Shown here: positions 1 through 6,175 of the stretch, piece by piece | Numbering within the stretch: the first letter of the stretch is position 1 | Layout of the letters: each line of letters starts with the position of its first letter | NCBI GenBank assembly: GCA_002683735.1 | Contig: NYTZ01000020.1 | Coordinates: forward strand, 2,772-9,803 | Direction of reading: 5' to 3' | Length of the DNA stretch: 7,032 nucleotides | Source of the DNA: Flavobacteriales bacterium | Lineage (GTDB): Bacteria; Bacteroidota; Bacteroidia; Flavobacteriales; UA16 | The notes under the pieces: model-generated | What the model was told of the DNA's origin: nothing | What the model saw: only the letters and a program-made list of their open reading frames with translations | Databases searched by the model: none | Translations under genes and position numbers: made by a program

Positions 1-425
1 TGGAGAAACGGGTCCTCAAAGTGTGGCCATACGCCGCTTATGCCGGTCAAATGATGGATACTTTGGAGCGCGAATTGCCCGGCTTGCCCGATAACAAGGC
101 CAGAAAATCGCTCATCGCCTCCCGTGAAGACGCCCTCAAAGCACGGTTCGAAGGCGAACTGCGCCGCATGACCGTGCGAGAAGGCATCTTGCTCATCCGA
201 CTCATTGACCGCCAAGCTGAGCGCACCACTTTTGGGGTGGTCCAGGAACTCAAAGGACGGCTCAGCGCCTTCATGTGGCAAGGGTTGGCCCGCTTGTTCG
301 GTCACGACCTCAAGAGCGAATACGACCCCGCTGGAGCCGACGCCCCCATCGAGCACATCATCCATGTGCACGGCCTCGAATCTAAAGGGAACACCCTCCA
401 GGCACAGGGCGCACAAGGAGGCTAA
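1..425 (+). CDS. DUF4294 domain protein (3' part, truncated by window edge)
   Basis: The reading frame is open from the left edge (first full codon at position 3) to TAA at 423-425, so about 140 C-terminal residues are visible and the start lies outside. A GTG at 21 is in frame, but the codons before it (EKRVLK) read as normal protein, so it is probably internal. The sequence matches what I know of DUF4294, a Bacteroidota family of unknown function: a VLKVWPYAAYA segment, a basic helical stretch around residues 30-50 of the visible part, the motif LLIRLIDRQ, then GLARLFGHDLKSEYDP, and an acidic IEHII near the end. The last ~20 residues are low-complexity (Gln/Ala/Gly) and probably disordered. 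No signal peptide or membrane helix is visible in this part. It lies 55 nt upstream of the exonuclease gene, which has its own promoter-like element, so it may be a separate transcription unit. Family assignment is fairly sure; function is unknown. Confidence 0.8.
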   Translation, partial: EKRVLKVWPYAAYAGQMMDTLERELPGLPDNKARKSLIASREDALKARFEGELRRMTVREGILLIRLIDRQAERTTFGVVQELKGRLSAFMWQGLARLFGHDLKSEYDPAGADAPIEHIIHVHGLESKGNTLQAQGAQGG

Positions 426-465
426 ACCTTCTCTTCCATTCACAATCGCCGGGCGCGGCGGACGC

Positions 466-473
466 TATCTTTG
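466..473 (+). promoter_or_regulatory. Bacteroidota-type -7 promoter element (TATCTTTG)
   Basis: TATCTTTG is an exact match to the Bacteroidota sigma-ABfr -7 consensus TAnnTTTG. It sits in the only gap of the window longer than 10 nt (426-480) and ends 7 nt before the exonuclease ATG at 481. Transcription normally begins a few bases after this box, so the start would fall at or next to the ATG and the mRNA would be leaderless or nearly so. I could not find a clean -33 TTTG at the expected distance. TTCA at 439-442 is the nearest weak candidate. As the only evident promoter, it would be expected to drive the exonuclease and the ccm genes behind it. The rest of the gap holds only a weak GC-rich inverted repeat (about 447-460). 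Confidence 0.55.
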
Positions 474-480
474 CCGCCAC

Positions 481-1038
481 ATGGAGAAGGCATTCATCTT
501 GTATGACCTCGAGGCCACCTGCTGGCGGACCAGCCGACCGAAACGGGTGGAAATCATCGAAGTCGGGGCCGTCAAGGTCAACGAGAATCTGGAGATCGTT
601 TCCGAATTCTGCGCCTTTGTCCGCCCGATGATGCACCCGATCATCAGCAAGTTCTGCACTTCCTTGACTTCCATCCGCCAATCCGACGTGGACCATGCCC
701 CGCAATTCGACGAGGTCATGGAAGACTACGAGGACTGGATGGGTGTGGGCTCCCATGAGGTGATTCCCATGAGTTGGGGCGAATTTGACAAGCGACAGCT
801 CAACACGGACGCCCAATTGCACGACATCCGCCTCGACTGGCTGGACGCCCACGTCTGCTTCCAGAAGCACTTCGGCAAATGGAAGGAGTCCAAGAACCAG
901 ATTGGGCTTAAGAATGCGCTGGAGACCGAATCCATCTCCTGGTCCGGAACCGAACACCGAGCCATCGATGACGCACGCAACATGGCCGAACTCTTTTGCA
1001 AGGTCGCGCGCCACATTCCCAGCCTCAACCTCGGATGA
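481..1038 (+). CDS. DEDDh-family 3'-5' exonuclease (ERI-1/KapD-like)
   Basis: This 185-residue protein is a single compact exonuclease domain of the RNase T/DnaQ-like superfamily. Such enzymes remove nucleotides from 3' ends of RNA or DNA using two metal ions. All catalytic positions are visible: D9 and E11 in YDLEATCW (Exo I), D103 in SWGEFDKRQL (Exo II), and H159 with D164 in HRAIDDARN (Exo III), which defines the DEDDh subtype. The ATCW after the DxE motif, the FVRPMMHPIISKFCTSLTSI segment and SWGEFD are typical of the ERI-1/KapD group. There is no signal peptide, so it should act in the cytoplasm. The frame is open further upstream to 205, but ATG 481 fits the family's usual N terminus and follows a promoter element directly. 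Its stop overlaps the ccmB start (ATGA, 1035-1038), so the two are probably translationally coupled. The substrate cannot be told from the sequence. Confidence 0.87.
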   Translation: MEKAFILYDLEATCWRTSRPKRVEIIEVGAVKVNENLEIVSEFCAFVRPMMHPIISKFCTSLTSIRQSDVDHAPQFDEVMEDYEDWMGVGSHEVIPMSWGEFDKRQLNTDAQLHDIRLDWLDAHVCFQKHFGKWKESKNQIGLKNALETESISWSGTEHRAIDDARNMAELFCKVARHIPSLNLG

Positions 1039-1730
1039 ACGGCGGTTTCCAAAGCCCGTTGCGCACGGCACTGGCGGTCACCCGTATGGAGTGGCGGATG
1101 GAATGGAGACAGGGGCACCAGCTGGCCGCCGTCGGTCTGTTCGCCATCGCTTCCGTCTATGTCGCCTTCCAGGCTGCAGACCGTCAAACTGCCTCAGGAG
1201 CGTGGACAGCCATGCTCTGGTTGGTCTACCTCTTCAGCGGCTTCACCGCCGTGGGCCGGCTGTTTGACCGCGAACGGTCCGCCACGCGCCGCTATCTACA
1301 ATGGACGGTAGACCCGCTCGGCCTCATTCTCGGCAAGTTGGTCCACGCTGTCTTGACGACGACGGCCCTGACTGCCTTGGTTCTTGGCGCCTTTGTACTG
1401 TTCCTTGGATGGCCGGATGGGCTGGATGCGGCCGGACATCCCGGACTGCTCGTGCTGGGCGCTTGGCTCGGCGGACTGTCCATGACGACCACCCTCGTAT
1501 TCGTGACAGCGGTCGCCTCGCAAGTCAAGTCGGGTGGTGGGGCACTGGGGGCCGTATTGGGCCTGCCCCTGCTCCTTCCCCAATTGATCCTCGCCACCCG
1601 TCTAACCCGAGGCGCTTTGGACGGAACCCCCTTCGCCATGCTCGGAGAAACGCCCTTGTTCCTCGCGGCGTTGAGCGCAGGCACCAGCGTCATCGCGTGC
1701 ATTCTGTTCCCCTACATTTGGCGCGCATGA
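1035..1730 (+). CDS. ccmB: CcmB, heme/cytochrome c maturation ABC transporter permease
   Basis: This 231-residue inner-membrane protein has six predicted helices (about residues 28-47, 57-76, 101-124, 136-161, 168-187 and 207-227), the size and topology of CcmB (E. coli CcmB is about 220 aa). In System I, CcmB is the permease partner of the ATPase CcmA. The CcmAB complex uses ATP to release heme-loaded CcmE from CcmC. Family-like features are an N-terminal amphipathic stretch before helix 1 (EWRMEWRQG), the segment GRLFDRERSATR after helix 2, and the glycine/proline-rich GALGAVLGLPLLLPQLIL in helix 5. ATG 1035 was chosen because it overlaps the exonuclease stop as ATGA and gives the usual N-terminal length. 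A later ATG at 1086 would cut into the conserved pre-helix segment. The residues MEWR occur twice in tandem (1086-1109), a minor oddity. The 3' end overlaps ccmC by ATGA. No ccmA is adjacent. Identity is supported by both sequence and neighbours. Confidence 0.88.
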   Translation: MNGGFQSPLRTALAVTRMEWRMEWRQGHQLAAVGLFAIASVYVAFQAADRQTASGAWTAMLWLVYLFSGFTAVGRLFDRERSATRRYLQWTVDPLGLILGKLVHAVLTTTALTALVLGAFVLFLGWPDGLDAAGHPGLLVLGAWLGGLSMTTTLVFVTAVASQVKSGGGALGAVLGLPLLLPQLILATRLTRGALDGTPFAMLGETPLFLAALSAGTSVIACILFPYIWRA

Positions 1731-2767
1731 ACAGCTGGAATAGCCTGTGGAAATGGGGCGGCGTGGCCCTTCTGGCTTACGTGATTCTCCGCGGGTTCTC
1801 TACCCCGCTCCAACCCGGTTTTGTGCAAGCTTCGCCTTCGCGACTTGCGCCCGGCATCGCCACCATTGCACTCGACGCGATCGGTCAACCCTTCGCGACG
1901 GCCACCGATGCCCATGAAGCGTTCACCCTCATCCTCCGTTCTGGCGAAGGGTTGATACAAACCGAACTCACCGGACTCACCCCGCACCGCGTAGAGGCCA
2001 AGGTGGCCATTCCAGCCACCTTGCCTTCACCTGCATTGGACGCCTTCCTGTTCACACCGGAGGCAGGCACCCTCTTTCTTGGCAACGCTTTCTTCGTGGA
2101 AGATGCTGCAAACGGCTCCCTTCCTGCGGAGGTGGTCGCCGCCCCACCTGCAGAGCAGGAACCCCAGCTCGGATTCAGCTTCCCCTTCCAGCCCAACATC
2201 CTTGAAAGCGTCCGCAACCTGCTGTGGCACGTGCCCATGTGGTTCGCGATGTTCTTCGTCATGGGCATCGGGTTCGTGGCTTCGCTCGCGCAATTACGCA
2301 CCGGAAAGGTGAACTGGGACCATCGTGCAGAGGCCGCCGTCCGCACTGGATTGGTCTTCGGCCTCCTCGGCCTGGCTACGGGATCGCTGTGGGCCCGATG
2401 GACCTGGGGCGCATGGTGGGTGTCCGACCCTCAACTCAATGGCGCGCTGGTCACCGTCCTCCTCTACTCCGGCTACATGGTATTGAGGGCGGCCATGGTC
2501 GAAGATGAACGCGCCGGCCGCATTGCCGCAGTCTACAATGTCTTTGCTTTTGTCATGCTGGTCATTCTCCTGATGGTGCTCCCGCGATACACCGAGAGCT
2601 TGCACCCTGGCAAGGATGGCAATCCGGGCTTCAACAGCTACGACCTTGACAACAGTTTGCGCGCCGTGTTCTACCCGGCCGTGATCGGCTGGGGAGCCTT
2701 GTGCTACTGGATGTACACCCTGCGCCTCCGCATGAACCGCCTCGAACACCACCTGTTGACCCGATGA
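1727..2767 (+). CDS. ccmC: CcmC, heme-handling WWD protein with extra periplasmic domain
   Basis: CcmC loads heme onto CcmE at the outer face of the inner membrane. The conserved core is clear: H168 in LLWHVPMWF and H293 in SLHPGKDGNPGF are the expected axial heme ligands, and residues 227-235 (WGAWWVSDP) are the tryptophan-rich WWD heme motif. Predicted helices lie at about 9-26, 170-189, 206-222, 238-254, 265-286 and 312-331, six as in E. coli CcmC. At 346 aa the protein is about 100 residues longer than the usual 220-245. The excess lies between helix 1 and H168: residues ~33-125 look like a beta-rich domain (starting ASPSRLAPG, reminiscent of IPT/TIG folds), followed by an Ala/Pro/Glu linker (126-150). 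ATG 1727 overlaps the ccmB stop as ATGA. The frame is open upstream, but that part is only a shadow of ccmB. The 3' end overlaps ccmD as ATGA. The core assignment is secure; the insert's function is unknown. Confidence 0.93.
   Translation: MNSWNSLWKWGGVALLAYVILRGFSTPLQPGFVQASPSRLAPGIATIALDAIGQPFATATDAHEAFTLILRSGEGLIQTELTGLTPHRVEAKVAIPATLPSPALDAFLFTPEAGTLFLGNAFFVEDAANGSLPAEVVAAPPAEQEPQLGFSFPFQPNILESVRNLLWHVPMWFAMFFVMGIGFVASLAQLRTGKVNWDHRAEAAVRTGLVFGLLGLATGSLWARWTWGAWWVSDPQLNGALVTVLLYSGYMVLRAAMVEDERAGRIAAVYNVFAFVMLVILLMVLPRYTESLHPGKDGNPGFNSYDLDNSLRAVFYPAVIGWGALCYWMYTLRLRMNRLEHHLLTR
1823..2101 (+). other. Extra periplasmic domain inserted in CcmC (possible IPT/TIG-like fold)
   Basis: This part of ccmC encodes residues ~33-125. 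It alternates short hydrophobic stretches with turns, as in a beta-sandwich: ASPSRLAPG at the start, AFTLILRSG and VEAKVAIPATLPSP in the middle, then AGTLFLGNAFFVED at the end. The order of features (SP..L.PG opening, an IP..LPSP segment near the end) resembles IPT/TIG immunoglobulin-like domains, but this is judged by eye only. It follows helix 1 and precedes the H168 helix, which places it on the periplasmic side, where heme is passed to CcmE. E. coli CcmC has only a short loop here. Confidence 0.5.
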
Positions 2768-2949
2768 ACGTAAAGTCCATGGCTTCCATTCTCACGAGCG
2801 CCCTCGAAGGCTTCTTCTTTGGCAGCGGCAAAGCGCACGTCGTCACGGTCGTGGCGCTGGTCATCCTTGCAGGCTTGGCCATCTCCCTCTGGAGAATGGA
2901 CCGCCGGTTGAGCCGACTCGAATCCGAGCAGAACGACCCCAACGCCTGA
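2764..2949 (+). CDS. ccmD: CcmD-like small membrane protein
   Basis: This 61-residue protein has one membrane helix (about residues 25-43) followed by a charged, probably helical cytoplasmic tail (WRMDRRLSRLESEQNDPNA). This is the layout of CcmD, a small protein of about 60-70 residues that helps holo-CcmE leave CcmC and CcmAB. CcmD proteins share little sequence, so the call depends on size, topology and position between ccmC and ccmE. ATG 2764 overlaps the ccmC stop as ATGA. A second ATG at 2779 (residue 6) is also possible. The open frame extends upstream to 2701, but that part lies inside ccmC. The gap to ccmE is 4 nt. Confidence 0.75.
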   Translation: MNVKSMASILTSALEGFFFGSGKAHVVTVVALVILAGLAISLWRMDRRLSRLESEQNDPNA

Positions 2950-2953
2950 ATTC

Positions 2954-3358
2954 ATGAGCCGCACGAACATCGTCGTCATCTTGCTGGTCGCCGTACTGAT
3001 GGGCACCCTGTTCAGCGTATTCACCACGAACAGCGAATCGGTTGTTTTTGCCCGGGCCTTCGCTGAACCCGGCATTGAGTTTAAGGTCTCCGGCACGCTC
3101 GACACCGACCATCCGGTGGTCTACGACCCTGAAGTCGCCGTGGCCGAGACCCGGTTTCACATGCGCGACAAGAAAGGGGACATTCAAGAGGTGCTCCTGA
3201 CGAAAGCCAAGCCGACCGGCCTCGAGCAAAGCGAATCCATTGACCTGTACGGCACCGTCATCGATGGCGAATTCATCGCCAGTGAGATGCTGATGAAATG
3301 TCCGAGCAAATACAACGAACAGTCGCACAGCCTCGGGGAGGCCACGGCTGCGAACTGA
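2954..3358 (+). CDS. ccmE: CcmE, periplasmic heme chaperone, Cys (CxxxY) type
   Basis: CcmE carries heme from CcmC to CcmF. The 134-residue protein has an N-terminal membrane anchor (about residues 6-23) and a periplasmic beta-barrel (OB-fold) domain (about 30-115) with the family's core elements: FKVSGTL, VYDPEVAVAETRFHM and SIDLYGTVIDGEFIASEMLMKCPSKY. In E. coli the heme is bound covalently by a histidine in an HxxxY motif. Here the motif is C116-P-S-K-Y120, so a cysteine takes the histidine's place. CxxxY CcmE proteins are known from Desulfovibrio and archaea and, as I recall, from Bacteroidota. The tail after Y120 is only 14 residues and includes one His (H125). ATG 2954 lies 4 nt after the ccmD stop and gives a normal anchor. 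ccmF follows 9 nt later in the same reading frame. Confidence 0.9.
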   Translation: MSRTNIVVILLVAVLMGTLFSVFTTNSESVVFARAFAEPGIEFKVSGTLDTDHPVVYDPEVAVAETRFHMRDKKGDIQEVLLTKAKPTGLEQSESIDLYGTVIDGEFIASEMLMKCPSKYNEQSHSLGEATAAN

Positions 3359-3367
3359 TCCGCCACC

Positions 3368-6175
3368 GTGGACATCACCTACACCGGAGAATGGACCTTG
3401 GCCGCCAGTTTCGGACGGTTCCTGCTGTCTATGGCCTTTGCTGCCGGCCTGGCATCGACCATCGGCTACACCGCCGCCGTTCGCCACGGTGCTGACGTCC
3501 GCTGGCGACAGTTGGGACGTTGGGGATTCCGCATTCACGCGGCCAGCATCTTCGGTACCATTGCCCTCCTGTACCTGCTCATCTTCTGCCACCGGTATGA
3601 ATTCCAGTACATCTGGAAACATCTGAATGACGCCATGCCGTTCGGGTTCATGCTGTCCAGCTTCTGGGGCGGACAAGAAGGAGGCTTTCTCATCTGGATG
3701 GGGTGGATTCTCGTGCTCGCCCTGGTCTTTCTCTGGCGCAATCCCGGCAAACTGGAAGCCCCGGTCATGGCCGTGCACGGCGGCATACTGACCGCCTTGA
3801 GCTCCATGCTGCTCGGTCTGTATTTCGGCGAATTCCAATTCGGGCTCGACCCGTTCCTGCTGCTGCGGGAGCAGCCTCAAAATGCTGGATTGCCGTGGAC
3901 CTTCAATCCGGACTACCTCGCCCTCATTCCGCAGTTTGCTGATGGTCAAGGACTCAACCCCCTGCTCCAGAACTATTGGATGGTCATCCACCCTCCAACC
4001 CTCTTCCTTGGGTTTGCCAGCACCTTGATGCCGTTCGCCATGGCCATGGCCGGATTGTGGACGCAAGACCACACCTCCTGGATGCGCCGTGCCGTGCCGT
4101 GGGCCTTCTTCGGTATCGGCATCCTCGGGGCCGGTATCCTGATGGGTGGCGCTTGGGCATATGAAGCCCTGAGCTTTGGTGGATTCTGGGCTTGGGACCC
4201 GGTGGAGAACAGCTCCCTCGTACCGTGGCTCGTGCTCGTTGCAGGCGCCCATTTACTGCTCATCAACCGATCCAAGCCAGGGACGGCCGTGACCGCCACT
4301 TACCTGATGATCGGCCTGTCCTTCCTGCTGATCGTCTACTCGACCTTCCTGACCAAGAGCGGCATCCTCGGCGACACCTCAGTGCACAGCTTCGTGGACA
4401 GTGGCATCCTGCCCCAGCTCCTGGCCTTTCTGCTCGGTTGCTGCGCCTTGTTCTGTGCCCTGATTCTGCCGGCAGGCCGGGAGCGCTGGGCGTTTTCCGG
4501 CGTTCAACTTCTGCTCGCCATCGGCATTGCCGTGGCCGACCCGGCCCTCTGCATCCTGGCCATGCTCGCGGTCATGACGGCAGCCGTGTTGCGGGGCCAC
4601 CTGGGCCACTTGCCCAGGACCGACCAGGACAGCCCACTTTGGAGCCGTGAATTCTGGATGTTTGTCGGCGGCATGCTGATGTTCGCTTCTGCCGTCCACA
4701 TCACATTCCAAACCAGCCTGCCGGTCCTCAACCACTTCCTGGCCCCGTTCAGTGGCGTGTTCCAAAGCCTCTTCGAGTCAACCGGTTCGCAACTTGCCCG
4801 GAAACTGGCCACCCACGACCTCGCCCCAGGTACCGATTTCGATGCGACCTACCATGCCGTCCAAGTGCCGCTTGCCTTCCTGTTCATTGGAATCACAGCC
4901 TTTGCTCAATTCTTGCGCTACCGCATGGACAGCGGCAAGGGACTTTTCCTGAAGCTCCTGCGCAGCTTGTTGGCCGCAGTGGTCTTGACCGGCGCTTTCC
5001 TGCTGGCCTATGACTTCGCCGCCTGGGAAGCCCCAAGAGTGGCCTTGCTGCTTGCCTGCATGTGGTCGGTCACTGCCAACACCGACTATGTGATGCAAGT
5101 CCTGAAGGGGAAATGGAACCACGCCGGGGCCAGCATTGCCCACATCGGGTTTGCCCTTGTGATTTTTGGCGCGGTGCTGTCCACGGCCAAGAAGGACATC
5201 ATCAGTGCCAATCGCTTCGGCGACCTCGCCATGCTCAACGAAGCCTTGAGCAACGAGGAAGACCTGTTGCTCCTCCAAGGCGACACCATTGCCATGGGGC
5301 CATATTATGTCTGCTACCGCGAACGCAGGCAGGAAGGCATCCACGCCAAGTTTGCCGTTGACTACTTCAAAACGCTGCCTGAAGACTACCTCCCCGGCGA
5401 GGTGGTGGCCCGGGATGGTTTCCTCTTCCAATGCCACACCGCCCACACGGCAAGTCCACAATTCGAGGATGACCTCGAAGGCCATTGGACCTTCATCCCC
5501 TTGCCCAATGAGCGCCAACAGCGGGAGGCCAAGGGGTGGTCGGCGGGACAGCCGGGGCCCTATGCCTTCACCCTCGATCCGCGCATTCAGCTCAATGAAC
5601 AGATGGGCAATGCCCCGGAGCCCGACACCAAGCGCTATTGGAACAAGGACCTGTACACCCACATCAAATGGGGGCGAGTCTCCGATCCAGAATCCGACGA
5701 AGACGGCTGGATGGAAGGACGCAAGCACGACCTCATGCGCCGGGACAGCCTCATCATCGGAAAATCTGTCCTGGCCCTCGACTCCATCTCTGCCGTCACC
5801 ATCGCACAGAAACCGGCTTTCGGTCTCCTGGACAAGGACCTCGCCGTGGCCGCCCACTTCCGACTGTCTGGAGGAGGACCTGACACGAATTTCACGGCAC
5901 TTTACATCGTGCGGGACAGCTTGATCATCCCCGACATGGTCACCGTCGAAGAACGCGGCGTGAAACTTCGCATCGACGGGTTCCGACCGGCGGAAGCCAC
6001 CTTCGAAACGGTGGTCTGGGAAAACCTATCCGTGCGGCGCGACTTCATCGTCATGCAAGCCATCGTATTCCCGCAGATCAACCTCCTCTGGCTCGGCTGC
6101 CTAATCATGACCGCCGGGGCATTGATGTCTGCCCGCCAAGGGCGTCGGCGTCAAAAGTCTTCCCCTGCCGTATGA
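3368..6175 (+). CDS. ccmF: CcmF, cytochrome c heme lyase (large form)
   Basis: CcmF takes heme from CcmE and joins it to the CxxCH motifs of apocytochromes c in the periplasm. The WWD motif lies at residues ~261-277 (GGAWAYEALSF then GFWAWDP, continuing VENSS). Four histidines match the conserved heme-ligand positions of E. coli CcmF: H208 (VIHPPT), H295 (GAHLLLINR), H340 (SVHSFVDSG) and H592 (IAHIGFA). About 16-17 helices are predicted, the last at ~902-921. With 935 residues the protein is far longer than E. coli CcmF (647). Much of the excess is a hydrophilic, presumably periplasmic region from ~613 to ~900, against about 105 residues there in E. coli. I chose GTG 3368 because the N terminus DITYTGEWTLAASFGRFLL fits Bacteroidota homologues and the ccmE stop lies only three in-frame codons upstream. 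The first ATG (3431) would cut into helix 1. The 3' end overlaps the next gene as ATGA. Confidence 0.93.
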   Translation: MDITYTGEWTLAASFGRFLLSMAFAAGLASTIGYTAAVRHGADVRWRQLGRWGFRIHAASIFGTIALLYLLIFCHRYEFQYIWKHLNDAMPFGFMLSSFWGGQEGGFLIWMGWILVLALVFLWRNPGKLEAPVMAVHGGILTALSSMLLGLYFGEFQFGLDPFLLLREQPQNAGLPWTFNPDYLALIPQFADGQGLNPLLQNYWMVIHPPTLFLGFASTLMPFAMAMAGLWTQDHTSWMRRAVPWAFFGIGILGAGILMGGAWAYEALSFGGFWAWDPVENSSLVPWLVLVAGAHLLLINRSKPGTAVTATYLMIGLSFLLIVYSTFLTKSGILGDTSVHSFVDSGILPQLLAFLLGCCALFCALILPAGRERWAFSGVQLLLAIGIAVADPALCILAMLAVMTAAVLRGHLGHLPRTDQDSPLWSREFWMFVGGMLMFASAVHITFQTSLPVLNHFLAPFSGVFQSLFESTGSQLARKLATHDLAPGTDFDATYHAVQVPLAFLFIGITAFAQFLRYRMDSGKGLFLKLLRSLLAAVVLTGAFLLAYDFAAWEAPRVALLLACMWSVTANTDYVMQVLKGKWNHAGASIAHIGFALVIFGAVLSTAKKDIISANRFGDLAMLNEALSNEEDLLLLQGDTIAMGPYYVCYRERRQEGIHAKFAVDYFKTLPEDYLPGEVVARDGFLFQCHTAHTASPQFEDDLEGHWTFIPLPNERQQREAKGWSAGQPGPYAFTLDPRIQLNEQMGNAPEPDTKRYWNKDLYTHIKWGRVSDPESDEDGWMEGRKHDLMRRDSLIIGKSVLALDSISAVTIAQKPAFGLLDKDLAVAAHFRLSGGGPDTNFTALYIVRDSLIIPDMVTVEERGVKLRIDGFRPAEATFETVVWENLSVRRDFIVMQAIVFPQINLLWLGCLIMTAGALMSARQGRRRQKSSPAV

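Noticed and set aside
447..460. GC-rich inverted repeat as a terminator after the DUF4294 gene
   Set aside because: The stem is only about 4 bp with a 6-nt loop, and no T-run follows, so it does not support a terminator call.
205..480. N-terminal extension of the exonuclease frame, starting inside the DUF4294 gene
   Set aside because: The extension overlaps DUF4294 coding sequence, is Ser/Pro-rich shadow sequence, and would read through the promoter-like element. ATG 481 matches the family N terminus.
382..1071. Minus-strand open frame of 229 codons opposite the exonuclease
   Set aside because: It lies across the intergenic promoter region and the exonuclease, whose catalytic residues are all intact on the plus strand. 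No family is recognised.
1086..1109. Tandem MEWR-MEWR repeat in CcmB as a duplication
   Set aside because: Only 4 residues are repeated, the codons differ between copies, and the segment fits the normal amphipathic stretch before helix 1. It is probably coincidence.
1301..1726. N-terminal extension of the ccmC frame, inside ccmB
   Set aside because: The translation is Arg/Pro-rich, lacks membrane helices and is a frame shadow of ccmB. ATG 1727 gives a normal CcmC first helix.
2861..4252. Long minus-strand open frame (463 codons) opposite ccmD, ccmE and ccmF
   Set aside because: It is antisense to well-supported genes, its translation is rich in Gly/His/Gln/Glu with no recognisable domain, and high GC makes long antisense frames common by chance.
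4778..5857. Minus-strand open frame of 359 codons opposite ccmF
   Set aside because: The plus strand has conserved CcmF motifs throughout. The antisense translation has no recognisable family and no start context.
3368..6175. Reading CcmF as a System II CcsA/ResB fusion protein
   Set aside because: The four-histidine pattern, the WWD context and the ccmB-C-D-E neighbours fit System I CcmF. No ResB-like domain is apparent.
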